Shown here piece by piece: positions 1 to 12,014 of a DNA stretch of 64,000 nucleotides. The stretch is from Incurvaria masculella (taxonomy: Eukaryota > Arthropoda > Insecta > Lepidoptera > Incurvariidae): assembly GCA_946894095.1 (NCBI GenBank), contig OX335652.1, positions 17,383,001 through 17,447,000 of the forward strand, in the 5' to 3' direction. A program made the translations under genes and the position numbers. The notes beneath the pieces were generated by a model. That model was given only the letters and a program-made list of their open reading frames with translations. It searched no databases and was not told where the DNA came from. The number at the start of each line of letters is the position of its first letter. The stretch's first letter is position 1.

Positions 1-240
1 AAAACTGACATTATAGTAATGCTTGTTTATTTCAACCCCTGTTCAAATAAACGGAAAACAACGCTGATTGGTTACATGACCTGTATCCACAGTCACGTCC
101 TGTGGCCACCACCACGGTTGCAGCACTGGTGTAGCCTAGCAGTCCTCTCTAGGGATTAAATATGTGACGAGGCCGCTCGGAACTTCCTACGTGGAATGCA
201 TTAGGCGTCGTGCAAATATTACGTAATACTGTGAACATAC
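1..240. other. Unassigned sequence
   Basis: No coding potential or recognised repeat seen. Confidence 0.5.
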
Positions 241-632
241 TTTTGGTGCGGCGTGAAGCTCAGCGGCGTGTCCGATTTCAATCCCCGACCCGATCATGCA
301 GCAATTTATTTATGTTTCTAAATGCATGTCGCCACGAAAGCGAGCTGTTCCATGGTCCGAAATCCATGTAAAACTGAAGTAGTAACGTAACCTTCCTAGG
401 TGGTAAGGTTATGCCCGCCGGGGTTGGTACGATCGCATTAAATGAAAAAGTGTCTGAACAAAAAGTCTCCCTCTTCTATCCAGGTAAATGAAACCGTGCT
501 CACAGAGTAAAGGTCCTGCCATGGTACGTAATTCCTACCGGAATGTGGCGCGTTGAGCAAATTTAAATCTGGTGGGTATGGCTATGGTATGGCATTAGCC
601 ATCCATGTCCAGTAGTATAAAAAAGAGTATCT
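241..632 (+). mobile_element. SINE with degenerate tRNA-type head
   Basis: Head at about 241-300 (GATTTCAATCCCC resembles a B box), then TCCGAAATCCATGTAAAACT, GTTGGTACGATCGCATT, the GTGCTCACAGAGTAAAGGTC block, and the end GCCATCCATGTCCAGT followed by an A-rich tail. Old and diverged. Confidence 0.6.
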
Positions 633-1698
633 TATTTGTAATGTAGTGACGAACAAGGGAACGTCCTGGCATGGAACTCAAAACACCTTTTGCGATGTTG
701 AAGTCGTACCTATTTAATTGCCTTTAATTTTATTTATTTCCTAAAATACATACTTGTGCCTATAAAACGATTTACAATCTAGTATTTTAGTGGTATTAGT
801 TGAATATAAGTAACCGTTATTTATCACATTACTTGCCTAAAACTATATTTATAGTAACAGTTGAATAATAGTTAAGTATTTAATCGGTAATGTCACTGTT
901 GCTTATTATTCTAAACCGCATCACACAAGTCATATCATATATCATATCATATACGTATATCAAAGCCCGCCATGACCATTACTAACGTAATATTTGATCG
1001 GCTCCTCTACTAGAAATGTAGGTGACCAGGGGGCGGAGGAAGGACGCAAGGAAAGGGAAGGGGAGGGAATAGAGGGGAAAGAGGAAAATGTATTGAGGAC
1101 GTGATGCCTTATGCAGCTAGCCGCATCACCGACTTATTTATATCCACTTCAAAGATCGAGAACGTGCGCTGTGAAGACTATTACGAATTGATTGCCGGTG
1201 TGTGTACATTTCGGTCTTGCTATTTTACCGCGTTTTCTTAGAGATTTTGTGAATGTGTCGTCATGTGCTTGCAGGTAGAGCTCGGTGGTACAGTCAACCA
1301 AAGGTTAAAAGATACACTTCCGGTTAAACGCAAAAATGAATGGTGTTTAAATACAACCTCTGATTAAATTTTGGTAGGGTTTTGTTTACTCAGTAGCTAG
1401 TAGACATCCTCAACTATGTTTGAATCTATACTCAACACTATAATTGTTTCTAAAAGTTAAAGTATTTCGACATTTTATCTTTTCATTCAACCGGATGTGT
1501 ATCCTAAACTCTTTGTTCGACTGTACATAGATTTGCTATTTACAGAATACTAATAGGAAGATTATTATTGAAATATGTAGTTGACCGACGTGATATTTAA
1601 TTTACTGTGTAGCAAGATCTTTTCAATATCTTGGAAGATAAAAACATTTAAATATCGTATTGCTCCTAAGGATCAAGAATTGTATGCTCCAATTCTAC
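633..1698. other. Unassigned AT-rich sequence
   Basis: ATATC repeats at 928-955 and a purine-rich tract (GGAAGGGGAGGGAATAGAGG) at 1020-1085. No gene seen. Confidence 0.5.
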
Positions 1699-1980
1699 AC
1701 GAAACAAGCTACATAGGTCTGATGACTAATGTTTTTAAGATTTTTATTTTATCGATGAGTAATCCATTTCCAAAGTTATTGTATAAGACGTGCGAAAAAT
1801 TAACTTTTGGACCTTACAACTTGGAAACCAAACACTATTTTACAATGCCAATGGTCATCAGAAATCTATTTCGATCAAACAAAGCTGTTTTGAGTATAAT
1901 TTTGCATCGTTGACAAGAAATATGCACATCATCTTCTTTCAACGTTCGTATGGTGAGTTGAGCGCGAGGGCCCACCTTAA
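1699..1980 (-). mobile_element. TTAA MITE family 1, fragment
   Basis: Matches the AACTCCCC-end half of the family; ends at CCCACC followed by TTAA at 1977-1980. The other end is missing. The terminal reads GGGCCCACC and is diverged. Confidence 0.7.
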
Positions 1981-2131
1981 TGACAGCAGCCATGGCTGAT
2001 GTGCCTATTTAATTGTTGTTTATTGTTTATTCATCATCCGTAGACAGTACACTGCAATCGAATATGTCATATTTTAGCATTAGCCAGTTCGGCAATCCCA
2101 GCGAAGAAGAACTGGCAAGAAACTCCGCTGG
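1981..2131. other. Possible LINE 3'-end remnant
   Basis: TTTATTGTTTATTCATC and GAAGAACTGGCAAGAAACTC recur loosely near 35975-36045 (AAGAACTAGCAAGAAGCTTC), which suggests retroelement 3' debris. Confidence 0.3.
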
Positions 2132-2439
2132 TTTTTAGGGTTTCGTGCCCAAAGGGTGAAAACGGAACCCTATTACTAAGCCTTCGCTGTCTGTCCGTCC
2201 GTCCGTCTGTCCGTCTGTCACAAGGCTGTATCTCAGTAACCGTAACAGATAGCCAGCTGAAATTTTCACGGAGTGTGTATTTATTTTGCCGCTATAACAA
2301 CAAATAGGTAAGATTTAGAAATAATTAAAATTAAAGGGGGTCCCCGTACAAAAAAACGTGATTTTTTTGTATATATTTTTTTACGATGGTACGGAACCCT
2401 TCGTTTGCGAGTCCGACTCGCACTTGGCCGGTTTTTTTT
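2132..2439 (+). mobile_element. L element (GTCC-tract repeat)
   Basis: Starts TTTTTAGGG, contains a hairpin-forming AGGGTTTCG...CGGAACCCT pair, a GTCC/GTCT tract, the TTGCCGCTATAACAACAAAT block, and ends GTCCGACTCGCACTTGGCCG then T-run. The terminal hairpin is GCGAGTCCGACTCGC. I know this repeat as widespread in Lepidoptera but cannot assign it to a transposon class from the sequence; no target duplication is evident because the ends are A/T runs. Confidence 0.8.
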
Positions 2440-2796
2440 CAATGTTCAAGGTTGGGCTAACAGAGGCACTTTCCCAGCTGACTTTACCCTCTGACTCTAC
2501 CCCAGCTGACGGTACCCCGTGGTGCCCCGCAATGAGTCGACGTGCCGGAGATGCGAACCGGAAATGAATTGAAGCCGCCATGAAAAATGGCGGCAACCCG
2601 TTGTTTTCGACGCGCAGGCGGGCCGAGCCTCTAATGTGATTTGGAAAAATCGCTTGTTCTTGGAAAAAGTATTCATCAATGTAATTAATGAAGGCTCTCG
2701 GTCTCCGGTATTATGTGAGCGTAATAAAGAAAAGAAGAAAATTGAGATAACCCTAGGACTAAGCTTTCTCTCGAAAGGGGATTCATAGCTGGCGTC
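2440..2796. other. Unassigned, partly GC-rich
   Basis: Contains GCCGCCATGAAAAATGGCGGC, a short palindrome at 2573-2593. No convincing frame. Confidence 0.45.
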
Positions 2797-2860
2797 AGCG
2801 AGCATGGGAGGACGGGAGTAGCAACCGAAATAATACATACATTTCGGCAGCGTAATCCTC
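2797..2860 (+). repeat. Dispersed 66-bp motif (GAGTGGCGACCGAAA), copy A
   Basis: AGCGAGCATGGGAGGACGGG then AGTAGCAACCGAAA and TTCGGCAGCGTA. Same order as in copies at 15808, 16784, 22605, 27406 and 45842. Confidence 0.5.
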
Positions 2861-3093
2861 ATGTTTTCCAATACAAAAACGTTAATATTAAAAAATATAT
2901 GATAAGTGTCTAGTTACCGAGATATTAATTTAAATATACGTTTTCGTCTAGTGTATGTTGAAGATCTCGGCATGAAACCTGGATCCAACGTGGCGTGTCA
3001 GGATAATGTGATGACAGTAGGTGTAATATAGCCTTCTATGTCCAGTTACATACAACGTTCCCACGTTCTTACGGAACATTAGATTATTTTACA

Positions 3094-3643
3094 TTAAGGT
3101 GGCCCAACCCGCTCAACTCCCCATACAAAAGGGGAAAGAAGATCACGCCCATATTTCTTGTTAAAGATCCCAAATTTTGCTCAAAATAGCTTTATTTAAT
3201 CGAACTAGATGTCTGATGACCGTTGGCATGGTAAAATTGTGTTTGGTTACTAAGTTATTAGGTCCAAAAGTTCGAAATTTTCGCGCGTTTTATACAATAA
3301 CTTTGGAGGTGGATTACGCAATGATAAAGTAAGAACATCTTAAAAATATTAGTCATCAGACATAGCTTATTTAATCAAGATTTATAATCTATTTGGGTTT
3401 TGTTAGATTTTTGACTACAGCGGTCGTGGTTTACTTTTAGCTATAAGTCGTTTTGTAATAAAAATTTTCGTAAATCTTACCAAATCATACACTATGCACG
3501 TTGTCTTTTTTGTGGACATGTTGCATCTTCCTCATCACGGAGCCTGTCTTATTCTTTGAAACAGAGAAGGTCCCAGAGCGCAACAGCACGGTTTTGTACC
3601 GTGCCCGCGAATGAGTTAGTCCCGCCGGGTTGGGCCACCTTAA
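3094..3643 (+). mobile_element. TTAA MITE family 1, full length
   Basis: Flanked by TTAA on both sides, with 14-bp inverted ends GGTGGCCCAACCCG / CGGGTTGGGCCACC. Length 550 bp. Just inside the right end is a hairpin (GCACGG...CCGTGC around 3588-3606). No open reading frame of transposase character, so non-autonomous. TTAA targets are classic for piggyBac elements, but these do not start with the usual CCC, so the class is open. Confidence 0.88.
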
Positions 3644-6484
3644 ATGGACCCACTCCACTTCCACATTCCACTTTATATGGAAAGTCTAACTCTTTATTTA
3701 TAGGATATTATTAACCTTTTTGTTTATATCAATCCCACATTCTGTATAATATCACATGGTCACATAGTCTCGCTTTTTGTGTCGCCTTTTCCTGCCACTC
3801 TTTTGTAACGCCCTATATTTTTTCTTAACGTACTCAAATAATGTTTATATCACAAATAAATATTTTAACACGCATATATTAAGTAGGCTCTAGTGAGAGA
3901 TTCGCAGATAGAAACCTTTTTCAATTATTCAATTCAAATTCAACTATCAATTCAACGAATAGTTTTAAACTTATTTACCCATGACACCCAAACAATGCAT
4001 CGGTGCGTTATCGTCAGACATCTTCAAACATTACAAAAGCCTAATATTTTCAGAAGCCAATCAACCCTGCGATCGGTCACAGTTCCACGGACCCGTGCCT
4101 AATTAAACACTCCCTAGCCCCCCCTATGGTCCCCCCCAGGATCCCTACCCGCTCCCCCTATGTTGCCCCTCTACTCGCTCGTCCCCCAAGCGTCATTTCG
4201 CGCAAGCGCCCTCCGAGAGAACGCGAAAGCGATGCGGAGATTGCGATATCATTGAGTTTCGACCTGCTTGCTACATTATACAAATTGGTTCTAGTTGAAT
4301 TAAGGGGCCCTTCCAAAGACAGTTCTCTTCGCTCTGTAGAACTCAGTCGGTGTCTACAGAATTCATTTATAGAAGGCGAGTGGGATAACCTGCTCCCTTC
4401 CTAAACTAAATTTCGCTCCAGACATGATGAAAGTTTGCAATCGTGTGGAGCGTATGTATAGTCCGACATTGATAACTTTACTGAAAGTAACCTCGCTCCG
4501 ATCGCCTACAGTATTACCAGTATATCGCCCGTTCCCACCACCTCCAGTTACATAAATCCCAAAGTTACTTTTCGGTTACACCATACAGATATGCCATGTA
4601 ACCTAAAGTTACTTATCGGATTTCAGGTAACTGGCGGTGGTGAAACGTTTCTTCATTGAAGAAAAAATACATGGTTTACGTTAACGATACTTGACAGCCG
4701 CGGATGACGTAGTAGAGCGTCCGGGCCAGGACTGGGTTAAGCCCATCCCCTGCCCGTGGCAAATGGAGCCTCCCAGGACGTCTATCTGATCCTGAACACC
4801 TGATGAGATGCGTCTGGCATGAGCCTCCTCTTGCCACAGACCAAGCTATGCTTAACCGAGTCCTGGGGAAGTATTCCAATGTATTTTTATGCCGGGGCTC
4901 ACAGACGCATATGACGGCAGTGCAGACGTATCCGACCTCTCATTCTGAGCTCTTGGTTCGATCTTTTTAATTCTTTGTGTGTTCCTATATTCTAATGCGA
5001 TCTGCCGCTCTTCGACGTTGTGAAATTTATTAAAGTTTACAGGCAGCCGTCGATAGACGTTGCGTCCCGAAACGTGTTAATTTACACTAATAACATACCA
5101 GAATGTTTATGCAAACAGAAGATTTAACCAGAAAATTAATGTTTAGTTAACGCTAGTCAGACTTCCCCGAAGACGCTTGTTTCCGGCGTGTCTTCTGATC
5201 GTGTATTCACAAAGGACCGGGGAAGCGTTAATCAAATGATGTCGTGGCCCGCCATCTTGAAACGGCACGGTAGGTACTGGGCTATCAGATATGCTGTGAA
5301 GCTTAGACGGATTTCTATAGAATTAAGCCCGTGAAAGGATGAATAGAAAATACATAGGGTACATAAACGTTGTAAATTTATATTGATAGATTTAGTTACT
5401 TGAATTGAGAATGGAATGTTAAGATGTTTTTGACAAATAGAGCGAATGGGTTAAGAAGGAATGACGAAACTCATTTACTTAGACTGTCGTGTCCGGGAGG
5501 CCTAGGAAGGAGAATGTACCGCGACTAGATTGTTTTAATTATTCGTTAAGATGGGACACGTATAACCCGTAATCGTAGAGCATGTATTAAAATATGGATG
5601 CATGTATATGAAGCGAAAGAAGTAGGCTGGTTTCGTATCGAAAAGCTCTCTATCATCACTGTTTATTCCTTTCAGATAAGCGCCGTGATGGCATCTATTC
5701 AAGGGGTTAACGACCGCCAGTCCCTTTTTTAACATTGTAATGTAATGTGAAAACGATAACAATTTGGTGACATTGAAAAATCATTTCATAAAGTCCCTTC
5801 ATAAAGTGCGCATCACTAATTTTGTCCGCGTGCGAGACGACTGCAGAAGCATATATTGACTAGGAAAACTAGCAATATTTATTGTTTCAGTTATTGATCT
5901 AAATTGCCTACACGCCCTAAGGGGAGGAATTATTAAACCATCGATTGAGAAAGCTCCCAAAAGCTTATCCAGAAGATAAGGCACCGCCGTTAAAATGAGA
6001 AATGTTTAAACTAAAGGCTTTATCAAGAATGAAAACCATACGGATAATAAAATGGAACGGATTTTGAAGGTAGATAAAATACCTAAGACGAAAGCCAATG
6101 AGAACTTTACCGATAACGAACAATGACTTGGGACTTTAGCGACGTACTTATTCGATTTCAGTCTGTTACTGAAAAGGCTTCTACGACACTAGTGTAAAGC
6201 CTGAATCCTTCCAATTCCTCTTCAATGTCCACGGCGGCGGTGGGAGGCTGTATAGGCATAGGGAAGAAAGGGTCGCTAATCTCCAAGTTGTAAGCGAGTC
6301 CACGTTCCTCTCGTTCGAATGATCGGTATAATACGTTCAAATCAGTCAATATTGAATCACCTAATCATTTAGAAGCAGTAAGTACATAGCCACGACCTTG
6401 GGACCTAGTAGGTGCAGCCATTTATTATCTGAAGTGTTTTGTACACTTTTAATGGTTACGAAATTTACAGTTTTCAATTGTATG
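3644..6484. other. Unassigned intergenic or intronic sequence
   Basis: C-rich stretch at 4105-4200 and the foldback at 4528-4652. The open frames of 60-92 codons lack family features and biased codon use. No gene recognised. Confidence 0.5.
4528..4652. repeat. Short foldback repeat
   Basis: CCCACCACCTCCAGTTAC near 4536 pairs with GTAACTGGCGGTGGTGAA near 4628, with AAAGTTACTT blocks between. About 125 bp. Confidence 0.5.
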
Positions 6485-7330
6485 TGTGAAATGAAATGAA
6501 ATGAAATGAAATAATTTATTTGTTCACTTATGGGTTAATAGGCGATACATTTTTGGTCTTCAGATCTCCATAAGATGCCTGTTGCGGCGTACAAATACAA
6601 ATATCGTATTCACATATTGAATACTATAAGAACACAATTAATCAATATTTACACAGGTACATTTCTCGACACTATCCAATAAAAAATAAAATAATAAAAT
6701 CCAAGCCAGCATCACATATCTATTAAATAAACAATCAATAATAATAATGAAATCCTTATTAAAACAATAATAGGAATAAATAAAAAAACATATAATTCAT
6801 AATTGTTTTTAAAGAGTTCATCGAGTGAATCAAAATTACAATCTGCTAAACAATCATACAGTCAATTAGGTAAAAAATCAATAATAATAGTGAAATCGTT
6901 ATTACAAAATAGTAAGAGTAAAAAAAATCCCTTTAATTTTTTTTAAAAATTCATCGAGCGTATAAAAATCTGCTAACCAATCATACAGTTTTAATTTAAA
7001 CCCATTTATCTTTAAATCTTTATAATCATCTGGAATGTTGTTATAGATCTTAGTAGCCATATAAAATATACTTTTCCTGAAAAGAGCCTTTTTAGGCTGG
7101 GCATGGCTTAATTCATTACGCGTTCGAACTCTTGTGTTATAATTATGAACTGAACTCACGCAATCAAAATAGTGCGGATATTTTTAACAAAAATGCATAC
7201 ATCGTATATATACAAAGAGGGCAAGGGTAAAATCTTTAACTTCTTAAAGAGCGGTCTGCATGATTTAAATCGCCTTGCTCCACAAATAGATCTGACACAT
7301 TTTTTTTGTACTATGAAAGCTTTGTTAGTG
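6485..7330 (-). pseudogene. 3' end of a CR1/L2-like LINE (C-terminus of ORF2 and 3' UTR)
   Basis: On the - strand, from about 7330 down to 7156, the frame gives Q-K-K-C-V-R-S-I-C-G and P-L-F-K-K-L-K-I-L-P-L-P-S-L-Y-I-Y. After a one-base frameshift it continues through H-N-Y-N-T-R and Y-N-N-I-P-D-D-Y-K-D-L to a stop near 6902. This is the C-terminal region after the RT in insect CR1/L2/Daphne-type LINEs. The 3' UTR continues to a (TTTCA)n tail at 6488-6511. The segments 6730-6870 and 6875-6995 are an internal tandem duplication. 5' truncated and dead. Confidence 0.75.
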
Positions 7331-8144
7331 TGTATGTATGCATTTGTATTCATCAAATTGGTAGACAAGCACTCAGACAGGTCACATTTTCATATTTTAA
7401 GGCATAGATAATTTGCATTTACAACAATAAGCAGAACAACAATAAACATGCATAAATCTGACAATTTCTGGCATAAACCATCGTCAAACTTACTTAATAA
7501 TTAAATCTAAGCTAAATAAATCAAGGTAATTATTAGTCAAAGGCTTGATAATAATGGATTATCATGATCATTTCAACAATTCTAATTATAAATATTATAC
7601 ATCTGTATCAAACTATAAATAAACAATATAAAATATGAACGGTTAAAAGCTTTAGTAGCAATCTCTGCCTACTATGGGTACAATATGATAACAATTAGAT
7701 TTTAACCTAAATTTTTATTAATAGACAAAACATTGTGTTTTGATTTGGTCAATTTAATAAGAAAGCCAATTAAAATAGCGCCATCTAACAGTACAAAGTT
7801 CTAATTGTAATACCAACAAAATCAATACACAGATTTTATGATCTCGGTAACAACTATTGGTTTCCTGGCTCCGTTCGGATCAATCTCATTTTTGACATTC
7901 ACCCCAGGGAAGCCCGGTAAAATGATCTTGAAATCTGGTAAAAAAATTCTTGATCTCGACAAAAGCGCCACCTATTGGATCCAAAGCTCTACTATCTGTC
8001 AAGCTAGAACCAACTGTACACATTCACAAAATTTTATTGAAATCTGTTGAGTGGTTTCGGGGATTAGGGTGCACCAACATAATGACACGTGATTTTTTTG
8101 TACATTGAGAAAGACGTATTCGACGTAAAACTGTAGGTGTCTTG
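7331..8144. other. Unassigned AT-rich sequence
   Basis: 7765-7800 (ATAGCGCCATCTAACAGT) resembles the interior of TTAA family 2, and 7850-8060 has a loose RTE-like CTGTTGAGTGGTTTCGGGG phrase. Probably old repeat debris. Confidence 0.4.
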
Positions 8145-8338
8145 TTTACTGGGTTGTAGGTCACATCTCGCCCCAGCTTGTGCCATCGGAATGAATGAAA
8201 GATGATCGAAGCTGCAATGAAAATTTGCCTCTGTTCTCCATCCAGTTCAGTGTAGCCGTGCTAAATAAGGAAAGTCCTGGACTAGCACGTAGTTACCAGG
8301 AGGTGTGGAGTCATCCATGTCCTGATACATAAAAAAAT
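8145..8338 (+). mobile_element. SINE, 5' truncated with internal deletion
   Basis: Carries the CCATCCAGTTCAGTGTAGCC core and the TCATCCATGTCCTGATACAT end followed by an A tail. Most of the part between the core and the tail is missing. It creates a false 76-codon frame on the - strand. Confidence 0.6.
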
Positions 8339-9231
8339 ACGAGTCGGACAGGTTGGGAACTCCTTTAAAGCCTACATAATAATCCCGTGCTCCGGAATTC
8401 ATGTAATTCAGCAGCTCGGACGTGTGGGAATAGCTGGGGCGTCTTAAATTGACACTTTTACCCAATAACTGTTGCACTTCATATGAAGCTTCCCTCCAGT
8501 TTTACGACCTTCAATTTTACTGTCTCTTCGCAGAGACGGTACGACCGCATTGCACTTACAGATGGAACTTAAGGGTGGGTTCTCATATCGCTAGAAGACC
8601 GTGGTTACTACCACGGATGAAGAAATTGGCCCGGTGTTTGTTTTGTACATTCATTTGATTTTTAATCTAATCATTAGATATATCACACATACGTATGTAT
8701 GTATATTAAAAAAAAAACAGGCAAATGCAAGTCCTGCTCTCGCATCGTGAAAATTAGCCTAAAAGTAACGTCAATAAAATGTTTTATGCTATCGGCAGAC
8801 AATAGTAAGTATGCACAGGGAAATAAATTCTTTTTTATTTAAAAGGCTTGGGTACACGAAGTGACCATGTCAGTCTCGGGAAAAACTTAATTCAAAGTTT
8901 ACGAGAGATAATTACAATATTGTTTTGTCACTTTTGGTCCTACTAAATAAAAAAGTCTTACCGTTCCACGATAAAAAAATAATAAAAATAAACAAATGTA
9001 TTTATAATAATTTAGCATTATTATTATTAAAGTTCCAAAGACGATCAGGAGAGCACTTTTTATAAATGCTTCCCTCCAGCTATATTTATTATTGGATATA
9101 ATTAGATCTCAGATCTTAAACATAAAAGCTTTAAAGTCCCATTTTCTAGTATAGACCGACCGGCAATCAGAACCTTAAAAATATTTTTATTCAAAGGCTC
9201 ACCGCAACGCCTATAAAATTTAAAGGCATTC
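8339..9231. other. Unassigned sequence
   Basis: The - strand frame 8339-8477 has a plausible amino-acid mix but no recognised family. The remainder is AT-rich. Confidence 0.4.
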
Positions 9232-9623
9232 TTTTTTTTTTTTTTTTTATGTGACTGGACATGGATGGCTAATACCACAAGTTCTGTCATGGTATTAGCC
9301 CAACACACCACATGGGAACTAGGTGCCATGCCAGGACCTTCCTTATATTGCACGGCTACATTGAACTGGATGGAAAACACGGACAATTTTCATTGCCGCT
9401 TCGACCATCGTTCATCCAATGCGATGGTACCAACCCGGGCGGGATAAACCCTACCACCTAGTAAGTAAGGAAGGGGACCTACAGCTTAACGTGGAATCCG
9501 AACCACGGCCAGCCTCTCTCAACGGTCGAATGGTCACCCATCCAAGACCAGACCGGACCCAGCGTTGCTTAACTTCGGAGAGCGATCGCCGAAGTGTCGC
9601 GCCACTGGGCCACCGAGGCTGAC
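9232..9623 (-). mobile_element. SINE with 5S rRNA-derived head (HaSE3-like)
   Basis: Read on the - strand: a 5S-like head (about 9623-9521) with TCTCCGAAGTTAAGCAACG and CTTGGATGGGTGACC, the intragenic promoter region of 5S rRNA; then the common body with GGTTGGTACCATCGCATT and CCATCCAGTTCAATGTAGCC; then the tail ending GCCATCCATGTCC and a 17-bp A run (T at 9232-9248). Structure matches what I recall for HaSE3 of Helicoverpa armigera, described as a 5S/tRNA SINE chimera. Complete copy. Confidence 0.85.
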
Positions 9624-9861
9624 ATTTCATTCATTCATTCTTGACTATTCATTGTGAGGCGTGGAGTTGTTTAGTTCCCGAATAGCTTTGCAGAATCAAG
9701 CTTAAGGTGAGGTCCGAATAGCGCATTGATTAAATAAAAATATTAAAAAAGGGATCCATCACGCAGTCATCTTGAATGAACAAGGAGTAGCGTAATCCAT
9801 CATCACTAGATTAAAAACAGACCGACAAAGGAACCTTAGGGGATTGGGGCCGGAAAACAGC

Positions 9862-9975
9862 GGGCATATCGACGTAAGTAAATATACTTTATCGCACTAA
9901 GCAGGTACGTCGCTTATTCCAAGGAATGTGATATGTGACATTAATTGAAGAAAGAGCCCAGTAAAAAGAACTACT
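9862..9975. repeat. Dispersed repeat, also at 44784
   Basis: AAGTAAATATACTTTATCGC, ACTAAGCAGGTACGTCGCTT and GACATTAATTGAAGAAAGA blocks recur in the same order at 44784-44915. Nature unknown. Confidence 0.55.
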
Positions 9976-10305
9976 TTACGAATAAACTGCAAGGCTCGAC
10001 CCGAACCAGCAAAACATACCATTCGCGGGTATTTCGTCTACCAATTTCGCCACCTGCTGCATAACCATGATTTGGAATTCATCAACACCCCGAATAACCC
10101 CAAAGAGCCCCAGGAGGCACAAATGGTCTATCGGCCACACGCGCTCCAAATTGAATCCCCGGAAGGTATTTATTGTTCAACACCTTTATTATTTTTATTT
10201 GTGATGCCTTCATCAACTGGCCCTGAACCCTCTCGGAAACGAGAGGGTCCAGCATGAGAGGGTGGAGGTCTCCCTAAGTGACCTACACAGGGGATCCAGG
10301 ATAGA

Positions 10306-10368
10306 GCCAAGCCTGGATTGGAGTCAAGCCTGGATTGGAGTCAAGCCTGGATCGGAGTCAAGCCTGAG
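10306..10368. repeat. 17-bp minisatellite
   Basis: About four units of TCAAGCCTGGATTGGAG, decaying into CCTGAGCGGAACC and GGTGGAGCTAAGCC variants up to about 10402. Confidence 0.8.
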
Positions 10369-10402
10369 CGGAACCTGGGTGGAGCTAAGCCTGGGTGGAA
10401 CC

Positions 10403-11355
10403 TGAGACAACTTTGCTACTGTACGGAGAGTCCAGCGGGTCCTCCATCGGCTGGAGCAGAGCGCTGGCTCAGGACAGAAGTGGAGCCCAAGCCCTCAGGC
10501 TGTACCGTACCAACTCAGATCGTTGGAAACCCTTTTATCCCCAAAAACTGTGGTTTCCTTGTTGTCAGATCCGTTTCCCAAACTAGGTCCGGAAACTTCA
10601 TACGTTACACCAACCAATCTGTTACTCCTTCCTTATTTCTCAATATGTTTGAATCTCTGCGGCGCGTGCTTCGAATATGGGTTGAATAGGGAGGAATAAA
10701 TGGATGCAAGTTTCATAGATCTACGTCCATGATAGTACCTTTATAACAGATTGAGCGACTCTACTAACCGTTTGTGGCTCAGGTACTCCAGCCCAACGGT
10801 GAGTTGTGGGTTACCAACAAGTTGGACCGCCCGCGGCTGAATTACTGTCTTCCCATATGTGGCTAGTATTGTATCATGTTGTAATCTCCAAGAAATATAG
10901 AGACAGAAGTGATGCCAGAATTTAACAGCAATAAAAGAACAGCCTTTTCGGATAGTACTTACACAAGGAAGGCAGACCGACGGTTGTACTCCAGCAGTAT
11001 TTGTAGTAAAGTTGCCCTTCTGATATCGATGGCTCATGTCTGTTGCACGCATGCCTTCATTCCGTTCCATCCGTGCCGCGTTAGTAAAACTTCGTTTACG
11101 ACCGGTTAGCCTTCGTATCAGCCGAGAGACGTATCGGGGTGACTATCAAATTTAATCTCAGAGACGGCGACGCTTCTAGTTTACGACCTAGACAGGAATA
11201 TGGCGTTGACAGTAGCCGATATTGCTTCGCGATGTTATGATCTAAATTATAGCCGCGTATTGGGATGATCCTAAAGATTTTACGTCACATTTCTCAATAA
11301 TTGGGAACACAAAGGCTATTAAGCTAAAGTGGCAAGAAAAATACGTGATTATCTT
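10403..11355. other. Unassigned sequence
   Basis: Several overlapping frames of 63-123 codons on both strands, none with family features. No repeat recognised. Confidence 0.45.
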
Positions 11356-11955
11356 TTCATCCAGTGCGATGGTACCAGTCGGGTGGCCTCAAGGTGGCCC
11401 ATCCCGCTCATCTCCCCATACAAAAGGGGAAAGAAGATCACGCCCATATTTCTTGTCAGAGATCCAAAATTTTGCTCTAAATATCTTTATTTGATCAAAC
11501 TAGATGTCTGATGACCGTTGGCATTGTAAAATTGTGTTTGGTTTCTAAGATATAAGGTCCGAAAGTTCGAATTTTTCGCGCGTTTTATACAATAACTTTG
11601 GAGGTGGATTACGCAATGATAAAGTAAAAACATCTTAAAAAGATTAATCATCAGACATAGCTTATTTAATCAAGATTTATAATCTATTTGGTTTTTGTTA
11701 GATTTTTGACTACAGCGGTGGTGGTTTACTTTTAGCTATAAGTCGTTTTGAAATTAAAATTTCCGTAAATCTTACCAAATCATACGCTATGCACATTGTC
11801 TTTTTTGTGGATATGTTGCATCTTCCTCATCAAGGAGCCTGTCTTATTGTTTGAAACAGAGAAGGTCCCAGAGCGCAACAGCACGGTTTTGTACCGCGCC
11901 CGCGAATGAGTTAGGCCCGCCGGGTTGGCCCACCTTAACCCTACCATCTAAATGG
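11356..11955 (-). mobile_element. SINE fragment split by a TTAA MITE
   Basis: 11356-11388 and 11935-11955 together give the body segment around GCGATGGTACCA and CCCTACCATCTA. Everything between is the MITE. Confidence 0.65.
11389..11938 (+). mobile_element. TTAA MITE family 1, inserted in a SINE
   Basis: Same structure and length as the 3.1-kb copy. The right flank is TTAACCCTACCATCTA and the left flank ends GATGGTACCAGTCGGGTGG; together they are the body of the SINE seen at 9.4 kb, so the MITE entered the TTAA inside that SINE. The left TTAA is mutated to TCAA. Confidence 0.85.
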
Positions 11956-12014
11956 GCGCTAGTTTCCCATATTCACCCTATACTAAGGCGTTTGACTGCA
12001 ATGATTGAGATATT

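Noticed and set aside
2381..2596. Frames containing serine-proline peptides near L elements (also 15491, 33050, 48808, 57262)
   Set aside because: These are translations of the L element and its GTCC tract.
8247..8477. 76-codon - strand frame with plausible composition
   Set aside because: About half of it is a SINE in reverse; no splice sites or family support for the remainder.
9521..9612. Possible 5S rRNA gene on the - strand
   Set aside because: Only the internal promoter half resembles 5S rRNA, and it is joined to a SINE body with an A tail.
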